Assembly: GCA_965249925.1 (NCBI GenBank)
Contig: OZ252260.1
Coordinates: 4,836,001 to 4,900,000, forward strand
Length of the DNA: 64,000 bases
From: Hoeflea_A sp965249925
Lineage (GTDB): Bacteria > Pseudomonadota > Alphaproteobacteria > Rhizobiales > Rhizobiaceae
Reading direction: 5' to 3'
This document shows positions 27,116 to 35,569 of the stretch, one piece after another (within the stretch, counting starts at the first letter, position 1; each line of letters starts with the position of its first letter). A model generated the notes under the pieces. The model made no database searches, had not been told where the DNA came from, and worked only from the letters and a program-made list of their open reading frames with translations. A program made the position numbers and the translations under genes.

Positions 27116-28564
27116 TTACGAGGAATCGGCCGGCTTCTCCGCATAGGCGGCGAGCGGGATCGGTGGTGCTTCGTTGATCAGCAGCGACTGGTTGCGCAGG
27201 AAGCGGGTCATGGCCTGGGTGCCGCTGCGGCTGGGGCCGAGACCCGAGAAGTTGTAGCTGTCCTTGGTGGCGTCATAAACGAAGCTCGTCAGTCCGGCGT
27301 CGTTGATGGAGATGGCCCCACCTTTGATGCGCCGGGCCACACTCTTTGCCGCATCCATGTCGGCGCTGAACACGGCGCCGCTCAGTCCGAACTCGCTGTC
27401 ATTGGCCAGACGCACCGCCTCCTCGTCATCGGCGAAGGCGACGATCGGGATGACCGGTCCGAAGGTCTCCTCACGCATAATGCGCATACCGTTATCGACA
27501 CCGGTGAGAACCGTCGGCAGCATCCAGCGGCCGCCGCCTTCGATCAGCACCTCGCCGCCGCAGTGCAGACGGGCGCCGTGCTGCACCGCATCGTCGATCT
27601 GCGCCTCCACGATCTCCGCCTGCCTGGCGAAGATAAACGGCCCGATTGTGCCGCCGGCGGCGTCCGGATAGCTGAGTTTAGCGGTCTCCGCAGCTTCGAT
27701 CAGAGCCGCGACGAGTGCGTCGTGCACCGCCTCGTGCACATAGATGCGTTCCACCGACTGGCACCCCTGTCCGGTGGCGCCTGTGGCGCTGCGCACTATG
27801 GCCGTCGCGGCACGCTCGATGTCGGCGTCGTGGCGCACGATCACCGGGTCCTTGCCGCCGAGTTCGAGCGAGCAGGGAATGAAGGTGGCGGCACAGGACG
27901 CGGCCACCTTGCGGCCGGTGGCGACGGAGCCGGTGAAGCAGATCATGTCGGCCTGCTCGACCAGCGCAGCGCCGGTCGCGCCGTCTCCGAGGACAATGTC
28001 GAGAACGTCGCCGAGGCCCGGCACATCGGCGATCAGCGCGCGCAGCGGTTCGACAAAACGCGGTGTCACCTCGCTCGGTTTGATCAACGCAGCGCAGCCG
28101 GCATAGAGCGCCGGCACCGTATCGATAAAGGACAACAGAAGCGGAAAGTTCCACGGCGAGATGACGCCCACCAGGCCGCGTGGAATTCCGGTCGTTTCGA
28201 TAGCGACGCTCGGCAGGCTCTGGCTGCGTCCGGCCTGTTCCTGCAGAATACCCGGCGCCACGCCGGCCCATCGGCGCAGCATGCCGACCACGCCGTCGAT
28301 CTCGATTTTCGACAGCGTTGTGCGCCCGGTGTCCGTCGCCAGGGCCTGCAGCAGCTTTTCGTGCTTCGTCTCGATGGCATCGGCGAACACCAGCAGGATT
28401 TCAGTACGCTCGTCCAGTGGCCGTGCCGCCCATGCCGGCTGGTTGCCGCGCAGCCGTGCCGCGACGCCGGCGATATCCTCGGCGCTGGCCGCTTGGAAAT
28501 CATAATCAGTCCTGCCGGTGCGAGGATTGCGGACCGGGATCCGTAGCGGATCGTTGGCTTTCAT
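27116..28564 (-). CDS. NAD(P)-dependent aldehyde dehydrogenase
   Basis: A 482-residue aldehyde dehydrogenase that oxidises an aldehyde to a carboxylate. The general-base glutamate is in SLELGGKDP (near 250) and the nucleophilic Cys in GQGCQSVER (near 285). Cofactor-binding segments SPWNFPLLL and FTGSVATGRKVA are present, and the C-terminal NFSGLGPSRSG is normal. Length fits the family. The gene follows the DUF1330 gene by 17 bp and belongs to the minus-strand unit beyond palindrome G. The aldehyde substrate is unknown. Confidence 0.93.
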   Translation of the reverse strand: MKANDPLRIPVRNPRTGRTDYDFQAASAEDIAGVAARLRGNQPAWAARPLDERTEILLVFADAIETKHEKLLQALATDTGRTTLSKIEIDGVVGMLRRWAGVAPGILQEQAGRSQSLPSVAIETTGIPRGLVGVISPWNFPLLLSFIDTVPALYAGCAALIKPSEVTPRFVEPLRALIADVPGLGDVLDIVLGDGATGAALVEQADMICFTGSVATGRKVAASCAATFIPCSLELGGKDPVIVRHDADIERAATAIVRSATGATGQGCQSVERIYVHEAVHDALVAALIEAAETAKLSYPDAAGGTIGPFIFARQAEIVEAQIDDAVQHGARLHCGGEVLIEGGGRWMLPTVLTGVDNGMRIMREETFGPVIPIVAFADDEEAVRLANDSEFGLSGAVFSADMDAAKSVARRIKGGAISINDAGLTSFVYDATKDSYNFSGLGPSRSGTQAMTRFLRNQSLLINEAPPIPLAAYAEKPADSS

Positions 28565-28581
28565 CGCGCGCTCACCTGAAT

Positions 28582-28875
28582 CTATCCCATGTCGTAGAGC
28601 CGTACCGTGACCTTGGCCGCCCCGTCACGCAGCCGCTTGATGTCGCGATAGCGATCCGAATTCCAGAAGGCGCGTGCCGTTTCGGCATCCGGCCACCGCG
28701 AAATCACCAGCTTCTCCTCTTCATCCCAATCGCCTTCCAGCGTTTCGGCCTGGCGGGGACGGACAAGCAGATATTGGCCGCCCATTTCCTGCACCAGTGC
28801 GGCCGCCTGCTTCGCGTATTCGATAAAGCGCGCGGCATCGGTGATCCTGGCGGTGATGATCATGTAAGCGGGCAT
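28582..28875 (-). CDS. DUF1330-type ferredoxin-like small protein
   Basis: A 97-residue protein of the DUF1330 (dimeric alpha/beta-barrel) type. MPAYMIITARITDAARFIEYAKQ at the start and WPDAETARAFWNSDRYRDIKRLR in the second half are characteristic. Such proteins often accompany catabolic operons but their biochemistry is mostly unknown. It is the first gene of a three-gene minus-strand unit (DUF1330, aldehyde dehydrogenase, zinc-ribbon protein) and stands 14 bp from palindrome G. Confidence 0.85.
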   Translation of the reverse strand: MPAYMIITARITDAARFIEYAKQAAALVQEMGGQYLLVRPRQAETLEGDWDEEEKLVISRWPDAETARAFWNSDRYRDIKRLRDGAAKVTVRLYDMG

Positions 28876-28888
28876 GGAAATGAATTAT

Positions 28889-28906
28889 AGACATATCAAC
28901 ATAACA
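28889..28906. promoter_or_regulatory. Operator-like palindrome G before the regulator unit
   Basis: On the minus strand, TGTTATGTTGATATGTCT resembles TGNTATA-N4-TATANCA with three differences, so it is the weakest of the seven. It lies between the DUF1330 gene (minus) and the hydrolase-gntR unit (plus), in an AT-rich gap. It would let the GntR-type regulator control its own expression. Confidence 0.5.
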
Positions 28907-28967
28907 TTTCCTATAATGCCGGTGATCGGCGTGCGATGCAAGCCGCAAATCGCCAACGGGGCCCCTG

Positions 28968-30647
28968 ATGCCGCAGTGCTATCTCCGATCGGGAGCATCG
29001 AAAATCCGTTGCATCGTCGACGGTTCCGGACCGGTATTGCTGCTGCTGCATCCGTCGCCCCTGACTGCCGACATATTCGCCAACCACATCGAAATCGCCC
29101 GCGATCGGTTCACCGTGGTGGCGATGGATCTGCCCGGGCTGGGGTTCTCCGACCGGCTGGACAAAAGTGAGCCCGACTGCGCGGATTACGCCCGGCACAT
29201 CGTCCACATTCTGCGTGAGAACGGCATTCAGCGCGCCACGATCTGGGCGTTGGCAACGGGCGCCTACATCGCCCAGGAAATCGCCAGACAGTTTCCCGAA
29301 TTCGCCGAACACACCATACTGGAGAGCTTCACCGCGTCTCGACCGGAAGAAAAATCGGGCATTTTCGACTCCTATTTCTGCGATGTCTCGCCGCGCTGGG
29401 ACGGCAGTCATTTGGCGACGCTGTTTCAGTTCAACCGGGATGTCTCGCTGTTCTATCCGTGGTTCGAACGAACCGAACGAGCGCGCACGCATCTCGACAT
29501 CGCGCCGCCGGAAGCCGTCCACCAGCTGTGCTGCATGCATGCTTTCGCCCTGGAAAGCTGGGATACCGCTTACCGGGCGGCTTTCCGCTATTCCAGCCCC
29601 GACAGCCTTGTCGGGATCACCACCCCGGTGACTGTCGTCCGCTCCCAGGCAAGCATTCTGAAACACCACGTGGATCGGCTTCAGGGATTTGGCGACAACG
29701 TCGACATTCTGAGGCTCGGCGCCGATCGTTTGGCGAATATCGAGACCGTTACCGCGATGGCGGCCGGGCGCGCCGCCGCTGGCGGTTGGCCTCGTCGACC
29801 GCAATCCACAGATCAGGGAAGTGGATTTCTTTCAACGGGATCCGGTGCAGAACTGCATGTTGTTGTTGAAGAGCCGGACGAAATTTCGATAGGACCGCCT
29901 GTTGTTCTGTTGCACGATCTGCCGGGCGATCACACCGTAATGCAATCGCTGTTGACCGGCGGCGCGGCACAGCGGTTTGTGATTCCGGACCTGCCCGGTT
30001 ACGGCGGCAGCACCGCACCGACGGAAGATGACTGGTTTGCCGCGGCCCGAACGGCGTTGCACGATCTGCTGGACGACTTGGCGGAACCGGTGTCGCTGGT
30101 GTCATTCGGTGCCTCAGCCGCGCTGGCGATAGACATGTTGGAGCGTGTGCCGGATCGCATTGCGGCGTGCCACCTGGTCAGGCCGGACTTGCTGGGCGAA
30201 GAGTCGGTGCGCTGGCACTACCCTTCGATGGCGCCTTCGGCCTATGGCGAGCATCTGCATCGTAGCTGGGGCTTCCTGCGCGACCGCCTTCTCTACAGCC
30301 GGCCCGACCTGCCGTCGGCGGCGACCCGGATTCAGCGGCTGGCCGAACTCGATCTTCCGGTGCTGCACCGGGAACACACCGCCTGGATGATGCGCGGAGA
30401 TGCGCTGCAAGATGACCTGCGCAGCCTGGCCGCCCGTGCGAAAGCCTTCGATTTACGCGATAATCGCCTGCACCTGCACGATTCGCCCGGCGCCGAACGG
30501 CTGCTCGACGATCGTCGTCCGCCCGTGGAGTGGCACGACCTGCCGGTCAACCGTCGGGACTGGCTGGCCGCTATTCTGGGGACCGGAAACGGCGTGGCGG
30601 ATCGGGGCAGGGCGGAATCGACAACGCGGGAACCTATGCGCCCATGA
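28968..30647 (+). CDS. Tandem alpha/beta-hydrolase-fold protein, both nucleophile elbows degenerate
   Basis: A 559-residue protein with two alpha/beta-hydrolase-like halves. Domain 1 (about 1-265) has LLLLHPSPLTADIF and VVAMDLPGLGFSD, the normal start of the fold, but the elbow usually reading GHSMGG reads ALATGA. Domain 2 (about 290-540) has VVLLHDLPGDHTVM and VIPDLPGYGGS, while its elbow reads SFGASA. The catalytic Ser is thus Ala and Gly respectively. A fused pair lacking both nucleophiles suggests a binding, chaperone or non-serine role. The stop overlaps the gntR start as ATGA, so the two are co-translated. Confidence 0.8.
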   Translation: MPQCYLRSGASKIRCIVDGSGPVLLLLHPSPLTADIFANHIEIARDRFTVVAMDLPGLGFSDRLDKSEPDCADYARHIVHILRENGIQRATIWALATGAYIAQEIARQFPEFAEHTILESFTASRPEEKSGIFDSYFCDVSPRWDGSHLATLFQFNRDVSLFYPWFERTERARTHLDIAPPEAVHQLCCMHAFALESWDTAYRAAFRYSSPDSLVGITTPVTVVRSQASILKHHVDRLQGFGDNVDILRLGADRLANIETVTAMAAGRAAAGGWPRRPQSTDQGSGFLSTGSGAELHVVVEEPDEISIGPPVVLLHDLPGDHTVMQSLLTGGAAQRFVIPDLPGYGGSTAPTEDDWFAAARTALHDLLDDLAEPVSLVSFGASAALAIDMLERVPDRIAACHLVRPDLLGEESVRWHYPSMAPSAYGEHLHRSWGFLRDRLLYSRPDLPSAATRIQRLAELDLPVLHREHTAWMMRGDALQDDLRSLAARAKAFDLRDNRLHLHDSPGAERLLDDRRPPVEWHDLPVNRRDWLAAILGTGNGVADRGRAESTTREPMRP

Positions 30648-31519
30648 CTTCCAATCCCGAATCCACCCAGACCAACGGCCGCGGCTCGACGCTGTCGCAG
30701 ACGCCGAAGGCCGACACCGCACTGTCGACGGATACCAATCTCGATTCGAGCAATCCGACGCCGCTCTACTACCAGATCTATCTGCTCTATAAGCAGCGCA
30801 TCCTGTCGGGCAGCCTAGTGAACGGGGACAAGCTGCCGAGCGAGAGCATCCAGGAAAAGACTTATGGCGTATCGCGGATCACCGCCAAGCGCGCCATGGA
30901 CGAGCTGGCGAAGGAAGGCCTGGTGACCCGCGAACGCGGCCGCGGCACGATCGTCAGTTACACGATGCCGCGTTCCAACGTTTCGGCCGACTTTTCCGGG
31001 CTGATGGAAAACCTGATCGCCATCGGCGCGACGACGACCGTGGAGGTGCTGGCGTTCGACTACGAGGCCGTTCCGGCCTATGTCGCCGATGCGTTGGGGC
31101 TGGAGCCCGGCACTATCGTGCAAAAGGCTGAGCGTCGCCGCTCCAAGGACGACAAGCCGTTCTCCTACATCGTCACCTACATACCCGAGGATATCGGCCG
31201 CTCGTTCAGCCGTGGCGACCTGACCGATCAGCCGATCCTGTCCTTGATCGAGCAATCGGGACGGACCATCGCCGATGCCGAGCAGTCGGTCTCGGCCGTC
31301 GCCGCCGACGCGCTGACCTCGGTGATCCTCAGCGTGCCGCAGGGCGCACCGCTCCTGAAGGTCAATCGCGTGGTGCACGACACCAACGACGTGGCGGTGC
31401 AGTATATCGAAGTCCTCTATCGGCCGGATGTCTACCAGCTGAATATGCGTCTGGCCCGGGTCGATGCCGACAGTTCCACACGTATGTGGGCGACCAAGGA
31501 AGTCGGCGCATTCGAGTAA
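30644..31519 (+). CDS. GntR-family regulator (HutC/UTRA type)
   Basis: A 291-residue transcription factor with an N-terminal winged helix-turn-helix (about 38-105: PLYYQIYLLYKQRILSG, LPSESIQEKTYGVSRITAKRAM, GLVTRERGRGTIV) and a C-terminal UTRA-like effector domain (about 125-285), the HutC arrangement. The first 37 residues are a polar, Thr/Ser-rich extension. ATG 30644 overlaps the stop of the hydrolase gene. It is the only GntR protein in the 36-kb block that carries seven TGNTATA-N4-TATANCA palindromes and is the best candidate for binding them. HutC-type repressors bind short palindromes centred near TA steps and are released by pathway metabolites. Confidence 0.9.
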   Translation: MTSNPESTQTNGRGSTLSQTPKADTALSTDTNLDSSNPTPLYYQIYLLYKQRILSGSLVNGDKLPSESIQEKTYGVSRITAKRAMDELAKEGLVTRERGRGTIVSYTMPRSNVSADFSGLMENLIAIGATTTVEVLAFDYEAVPAYVADALGLEPGTIVQKAERRRSKDDKPFSYIVTYIPEDIGRSFSRGDLTDQPILSLIEQSGRTIADAEQSVSAVAADALTSVILSVPQGAPLLKVNRVVHDTNDVAVQYIEVLYRPDVYQLNMRLARVDADSSTRMWATKEVGAFE

Positions 31520-31531
31520 ACGGGAAACGAC

Positions 31532-32437
31532 ATGATCTGGAAACGCGATTCGAGCGTGGCCGATGGCGACATCGCCATGGCAACCATCAACACGGCCGAA
31601 CTTGACCGTTCGACCGGGCTTTACGCCGATATGCTGAACTATCGGGAACATCAGAGCGGGGTGATCTCGCCGGACCTGGCAGCGCTCTGGCAGGCGCCCG
31701 CCATGGCCGGCCGGCGGTTCGTGACCATGCTGCCGGAAAGCGGCAATCCGGTCCTCATCAGGTTCGTCGAAGGCAGTCCGGTCGAGGGTGTTGAGCCGGC
31801 CCGCCAGTGGGGCTGGAGCGCCATCGAGATCACGGTGCAGGACGTCTACGGCCTGGCGGAGAAAGTCCGCGGCTCGCAGTTCGAGATCATCGGCGAACCG
31901 AAGCCGCTGGACTTTTCCGACGCCTTTATCCCGATGCAGGTCTTGGGCCCTTCGGGCGAGATCGTCTACCTCAATCAGGTCGACAGCAACCTGCCGAACT
32001 TCGATCTGCCGAAGGCCCAGTCGGCTATCGACAAGATCTTCATCTGCGTGCTCGGCTCGCCGGACATGGACCGGTCGCTGCAATTCTACCAGGAAAGCTT
32101 CGACTGGCAGCGCGGCAACACCTACGACATCGCCTACTCGATCCTCAACAACGCGTTCGGCCTGCCGGCCGACACGTCGCACCGCCTGTCGATGATCGCC
32201 CAGGGCCGCAAGGTGATCAACGAAATCGACCAGTACCCGTCAATGGCGTCAAAACGGCCCTGTGCCGACGGAGAAATCCCGCCAGGCATCGCCATCATCT
32301 CCTACCACGCCCGCAAACACGAACTCGACGGCTTCCTTTCGGCGCGTCCGGCCGACGCGCCTTATGAAGGCGCGCTTGTGTCGAGCGGCCTTGGCGCCGC
32401 CGGCGAGCGGATCGAGGTGATCGCGATCGAAGATTGA
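31532..32437 (+). CDS. VOC (glyoxalase/dioxygenase fold) protein
   Basis: A 301-residue protein with two VOC-type halves. The first contains NTAELDRSTGLYADML (about 19-34) and GPSGEIVYLNQV, and the second FICVLGSPDMDRSLQFYQESFDW. This matches the beta-alpha-beta-beta-beta modules of glyoxalase, extradiol dioxygenase and related enzymes. Clear His and Glu metal ligands are hard to assign, so activity is uncertain. The start ATG at 31532 lies 12 bp after the gntR stop with GGGAAA upstream. It belongs to the hydrolase-gntR-VOC unit. Confidence 0.75.
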   Translation: MIWKRDSSVADGDIAMATINTAELDRSTGLYADMLNYREHQSGVISPDLAALWQAPAMAGRRFVTMLPESGNPVLIRFVEGSPVEGVEPARQWGWSAIEITVQDVYGLAEKVRGSQFEIIGEPKPLDFSDAFIPMQVLGPSGEIVYLNQVDSNLPNFDLPKAQSAIDKIFICVLGSPDMDRSLQFYQESFDWQRGNTYDIAYSILNNAFGLPADTSHRLSMIAQGRKVINEIDQYPSMASKRPCADGEIPPGIAIISYHARKHELDGFLSARPADAPYEGALVSSGLGAAGERIEVIAIED

Positions 32438-32477
32438 GCCGGATATTCGCGGTTGCAACTTGCGGCCCCGCCACAAA

Positions 32478-32495
32478 TGCGATAACGTTATAGCA
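32478..32495. promoter_or_regulatory. Operator-like palindrome F before the methyltransferase unit
   Basis: TGCGATAACGTTATAGCA fits TGNTATA-N4-TATANCA with one change (GATA in the left arm). Its right half and following bases match palindrome B over 15 positions (GTTATAGCATTATAA). It stands 26 bp before the methyltransferase ATG (32521), so a bound protein would sit in the promoter or the transcription start region. Confidence 0.7.
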
Positions 32496-32520
32496 TTATA
32501 ACATTTAAGGGATAGCGCCG

Positions 32521-33720
32521 ATGAGCTCCGCCGTAACGCCGCCGCCGAGTTGGGATCATGTCGGACGTCATGACGTGTTCCCGGAAGTCACGCATGACGA
32601 AGTGGCCCGCTTCAATTTTCTGGCCAGCCTGAACAAGCATATCGGGACCGTCCTATCTCCCGGCAACAAACTGGCCTTTGACACGCGGGTCGAACCGTCC
32701 CTGAAGAAACAGCTTGGTCGCGATCCTCAGTCCCGGCACGAAATCCGTCGCGCGATGAACGCCGATTCCTTCCACCAGTTCTGGAGCGCACTGCGCCGCA
32801 ACACGATGGAAATGCGGCAGCAGGCCGGCCGCTCGGTTGTCCTGCGGCAGGCCGGCAGTCTGGCGGAGAAGGCGGCCGCGCTGTCGAAATCCGCCGAATC
32901 GCGGCTGGTGCTCGACCCGGAACTGGAGATCCCGAACTATATCGGCAGCATCGATAACCACTGCATGCCCGGCAGCTACCACACCAGCCATTTTGACGGC
33001 GACGTGACGGCCGGTGCCAACTACGATGTCGGCCTGTTCGTGACCACCGCCGGCATGCTCGGCGCGCTGTCCGACGGCGGCGGCGTTGCCGTGGCCGAGT
33101 ACATGAAGAAGCATTTCCCCGACTTCAAGCCGCGCCGCATCCTCGATGTTGGGTGCACTGTCGGCCACAACGTGCTGCCGATCGCCATGGCCTACCCGGA
33201 TGCGGAAGTCATCGCCATCGATCTCGGCGAGCCGGTGTTGCGATACGCCCACGCGCGGGCGCAGTCGCTGGGCGTCAACAACATCACCTTCATGCAGGCC
33301 AATGCCGAGCAACTCGATTTCGAGGACGGCTATTTCGACTGGGTGCAGACGACCATGTTCCTGCACGAGACATCGAAGAAATCGATGACCAACATGTTTG
33401 CCGAGTTTTATCGGCTGCTGGCTCCGGGCGGTTTCATGCTGCATGTGGAACAGCCGCAATACACCGAAGACATGCCGCTCTACGAGCAGTTCATTCGCGA
33501 TTGGGACGCGTTCAACAACAACGAGCCGTTCTGGACCACCATGCACGAGATCGATATCGACGGCCTCGTCGAGGCCGCCGGGTTCAAGCGCGAGGACATG
33601 TTCACCATCGGCATCAAGGCGAAGGTCGACACCAAGATCTTCCCCGAATTCAAGGAGGAAGCCGAAGATCACGGACGCTCGCCGTCCTGGCACGCCTTTG
33701 GCGCCCGCAAGGCCGGGTGA
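32521..33720 (+). CDS. SAM-dependent methyltransferase (class I) with an N-terminal extension
   Basis: A 399-residue protein whose C-terminal half is a class I methyltransferase. The SAM-binding motif ILDVGCTVGHNVLP is near residue 208, the acidic motif VIAIDLGEP near 231, and the post-motif LDFEDGYFDWVQTTMFLHE near 270. The first 190 residues are an extra helical domain I do not recognise, with the conserved-looking NYIGSIDNHCMPGSYH. The gene opens a plus-strand unit of four genes just after palindrome F. The methyl acceptor is unknown. Confidence 0.85.
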   Translation: MSSAVTPPPSWDHVGRHDVFPEVTHDEVARFNFLASLNKHIGTVLSPGNKLAFDTRVEPSLKKQLGRDPQSRHEIRRAMNADSFHQFWSALRRNTMEMRQQAGRSVVLRQAGSLAEKAAALSKSAESRLVLDPELEIPNYIGSIDNHCMPGSYHTSHFDGDVTAGANYDVGLFVTTAGMLGALSDGGGVAVAEYMKKHFPDFKPRRILDVGCTVGHNVLPIAMAYPDAEVIAIDLGEPVLRYAHARAQSLGVNNITFMQANAEQLDFEDGYFDWVQTTMFLHETSKKSMTNMFAEFYRLLAPGGFMLHVEQPQYTEDMPLYEQFIRDWDAFNNNEPFWTTMHEIDIDGLVEAAGFKREDMFTIGIKAKVDTKIFPEFKEEAEDHGRSPSWHAFGARKAG

Positions 33721-33758
33721 GTGGGTAGCGCAATTCAGTCGATCGGTGGAATAAGACC

Positions 33759-34121
33759 ATGATGATAGATCTCGATGTCAACGTGCTGGCCAACGCCAAG
33801 GCCAAGGGCAAACGGCCGTTCTTCCTGGACAATCCGGAAGTCGAAAAGGTGCTGTCGATCACCATGGCGGTGGCCGGCGAGCTCGCCGTGACCCGCGACC
33901 GCCTCGACACCATCGAGCGGTTGCTCGATGCCAAGGGCGTCCTGTCGACCGCCGAAATCGACGCCTATGTGCCCGATGCCGCGGCGGAGGCGGAGCGCGG
34001 TGCCGCCCGTCAGGAATACATCGCCCGCATTCTGCGCATCCTGCAGCAGGAGATCGAACGCATGGAGGGCGCCGATCCCGACGTCGAGGACGTCGCCGAC
34101 ATGCTGGGCCGCGGCGACTGA
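33759..34121 (+). CDS. Small helical protein of unknown function
   Basis: A 120-residue acidic, mainly helical protein. A likely coiled-coil region spans about residues 30-75 (VEKVLSITMAVAGELAVTRDRLDTIERLL) and another 80-110 (AARQEYIARILRILQQEIERM). I do not recognise a family. GGTGGAA precedes the ATG. It lies between the methyltransferase (38 bp) and the calycin-like gene (17 bp), so it may be a partner or scaffold of that set. Confidence 0.65.
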   Translation: MMIDLDVNVLANAKAKGKRPFFLDNPEVEKVLSITMAVAGELAVTRDRLDTIERLLDAKGVLSTAEIDAYVPDAAAEAERGAARQEYIARILRILQQEIERMEGADPDVEDVADMLGRGD

Positions 34122-34138
34122 GCCGGCGTGGCCGGGCA

Positions 34139-34669
34139 ATGGCATCTTTCAGCGTTCGCCGCGATCTGCCGATGATCGCCCGCAACGAGGGCATCTGGGA
34201 AGGAAGTTATCGTCATGTCGATGCCGATGGCGCGCTTCTCGATGAGCATCGGGCCCGCATAACCTGCCGCGTCAGCGATGATCCGGCGCGCGCTTACCAT
34301 CAGACCAGCCATTTCATCTGGGAGGACGGGCGCGAGGAGCGGCGCGATTTCGTCTGCGCCTTCCGCGACGGCAAGCTGTGGATCGACAATGAGCTGATCG
34401 TCGGCTGGGCGGCGGAAGTGCCGCTCGACGACCACAACCGCACCTGCATGCTGCATTTTCGCCGCAAGGACGGCGCCGACGATGTCGAGATCTACGAAAT
34501 GATCCAGACGTCGGACTGTGGACGCTACCGGGCGCGCGTGTGGCAATGGCTACAGGGCGGGCGGACGTTGAAACGGACTTTGATCGACGAAGAGAAAATC
34601 ACCAGCGACTGGCGGTCGGCAGAAGCCGATCTGGTTGCTGCAACCATTGGGGCTGGGGCGCATGGGTAA
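34139..34669 (+). CDS. Calycin-like protein (DUF3598-like)
   Basis: A 176-residue protein with an arrangement of strands like DUF3598/lipocalin-type proteins: an N-terminal NEGIWEGSYRHVDADGALLDEHRARI, then repeated strand blocks with charged edges (SHFIWEDGREERRDFVCAF, GKLWIDNELIVGWAAEV). Such barrels often bind small hydrophobic ligands. Its stop (34667-34669) overlaps the start of the next hydrolase-like gene by 8 bases. The function within the pathway is unknown. Confidence 0.65.
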   Translation: MASFSVRRDLPMIARNEGIWEGSYRHVDADGALLDEHRARITCRVSDDPARAYHQTSHFIWEDGREERRDFVCAFRDGKLWIDNELIVGWAAEVPLDDHNRTCMLHFRRKDGADDVEIYEMIQTSDCGRYRARVWQWLQGGRTLKRTLIDEEKITSDWRSAEADLVAATIGAGAHG

Positions 34670-35471
34670 GCCGCGACGCATGTTCATCGACGGAGAGTAT
34701 GGCCAGATCCATCTGCGGGTCAGCGAAGCCGAAACCGGGCCGACGGCGCCGCCGCTGGTCTGCCTGCATATGAGCCCCAAATCCGGCCGCAGTTTCGCCT
34801 CCTTCATGACCGCCGCCAGCACCGACAGGACGGTGGTGGCGCCGGACTATCCCGGCTACGGCGAATCCGATCTGCCGCCGGCCGAGCCGGAGGTTAGTTT
34901 GGAGGACTATGCGCGGTCGGTCTGGCAGGTGATCGACGCGCTACGGCTTGGCCAGGTTGACCTGCTCGGCCACCACACCGGATCGAAGGTGGCGGCGGAG
35001 ATGGCCTTTCAACGGCCCGACGATGTCAATCGCATCTGCATGATTTCGGCCGCCTGGTTCAGCAAGGCCGAACTGGCCGAGTTCTCCAGTATGTTCCAGC
35101 CGATTCCGCTGGACCGGGAAGGCAACCGGTTCCGCATCATGTGGGAGCGCATCATCCAGTTCAGCGGTCCCGGCCAGACGCTTGAAATGATGGCCGAATC
35201 GATGGCCGAGAACCTGCGCGGCGGCGAGGCCTATGAATGGGGCCACCGGGCCGCGTTCGACTATGCCGACCGCTTTATCGAGATCGTGCCGCAGCTCGAC
35301 CACCAGATCGGGGTGCTCAATCCCGGCGACGAGCTGTTCGAGGCAACCCGGCGCATAGAGCCGGTCCTGAAGAACGCCGTGATTCGCGACTACCCCCAGT
35401 GGGGGCACGGGTTTCTCGAAGCCTACACCGACGATGCCGTAATGGCAGTCAAGGAACTGCTCTCCTTCTGA
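34662..35471 (+). CDS. Alpha/beta-hydrolase-fold protein with His in the nucleophile position
   Basis: A 269-residue alpha/beta-hydrolase-fold protein. LVCLHMSPKSGRSFA, VVAPDYPGYGESDLPP and a late WGHGFLE are canonical. The nucleophile elbow reads LLGHHTGSKVA instead of GHSMGG, so His occupies the nucleophilic Ser position. Related hydrolase-like families with an HTG elbow exist, so this is probably a conserved variant. The ATG at 34662 is preferred over the frame opening at 34635 because the latter would lie inside the calycin gene. It is the last gene of the methyltransferase unit. Confidence 0.82.
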   Translation: MGKPRRMFIDGEYGQIHLRVSEAETGPTAPPLVCLHMSPKSGRSFASFMTAASTDRTVVAPDYPGYGESDLPPAEPEVSLEDYARSVWQVIDALRLGQVDLLGHHTGSKVAAEMAFQRPDDVNRICMISAAWFSKAELAEFSSMFQPIPLDREGNRFRIMWERIIQFSGPGQTLEMMAESMAENLRGGEAYEWGHRAAFDYADRFIEIVPQLDHQIGVLNPGDELFEATRRIEPVLKNAVIRDYPQWGHGFLEAYTDDAVMAVKELLSF

Positions 35472-35569
35472 ACCGATGGATCCGGTCAATCTCTCAACAC
35501 GGGCTGGTCGGTAAGGCTTCGCCTGACCTATGATGCTGGCAGTTCAATAGGCCACGTCTGGAGGATCAT

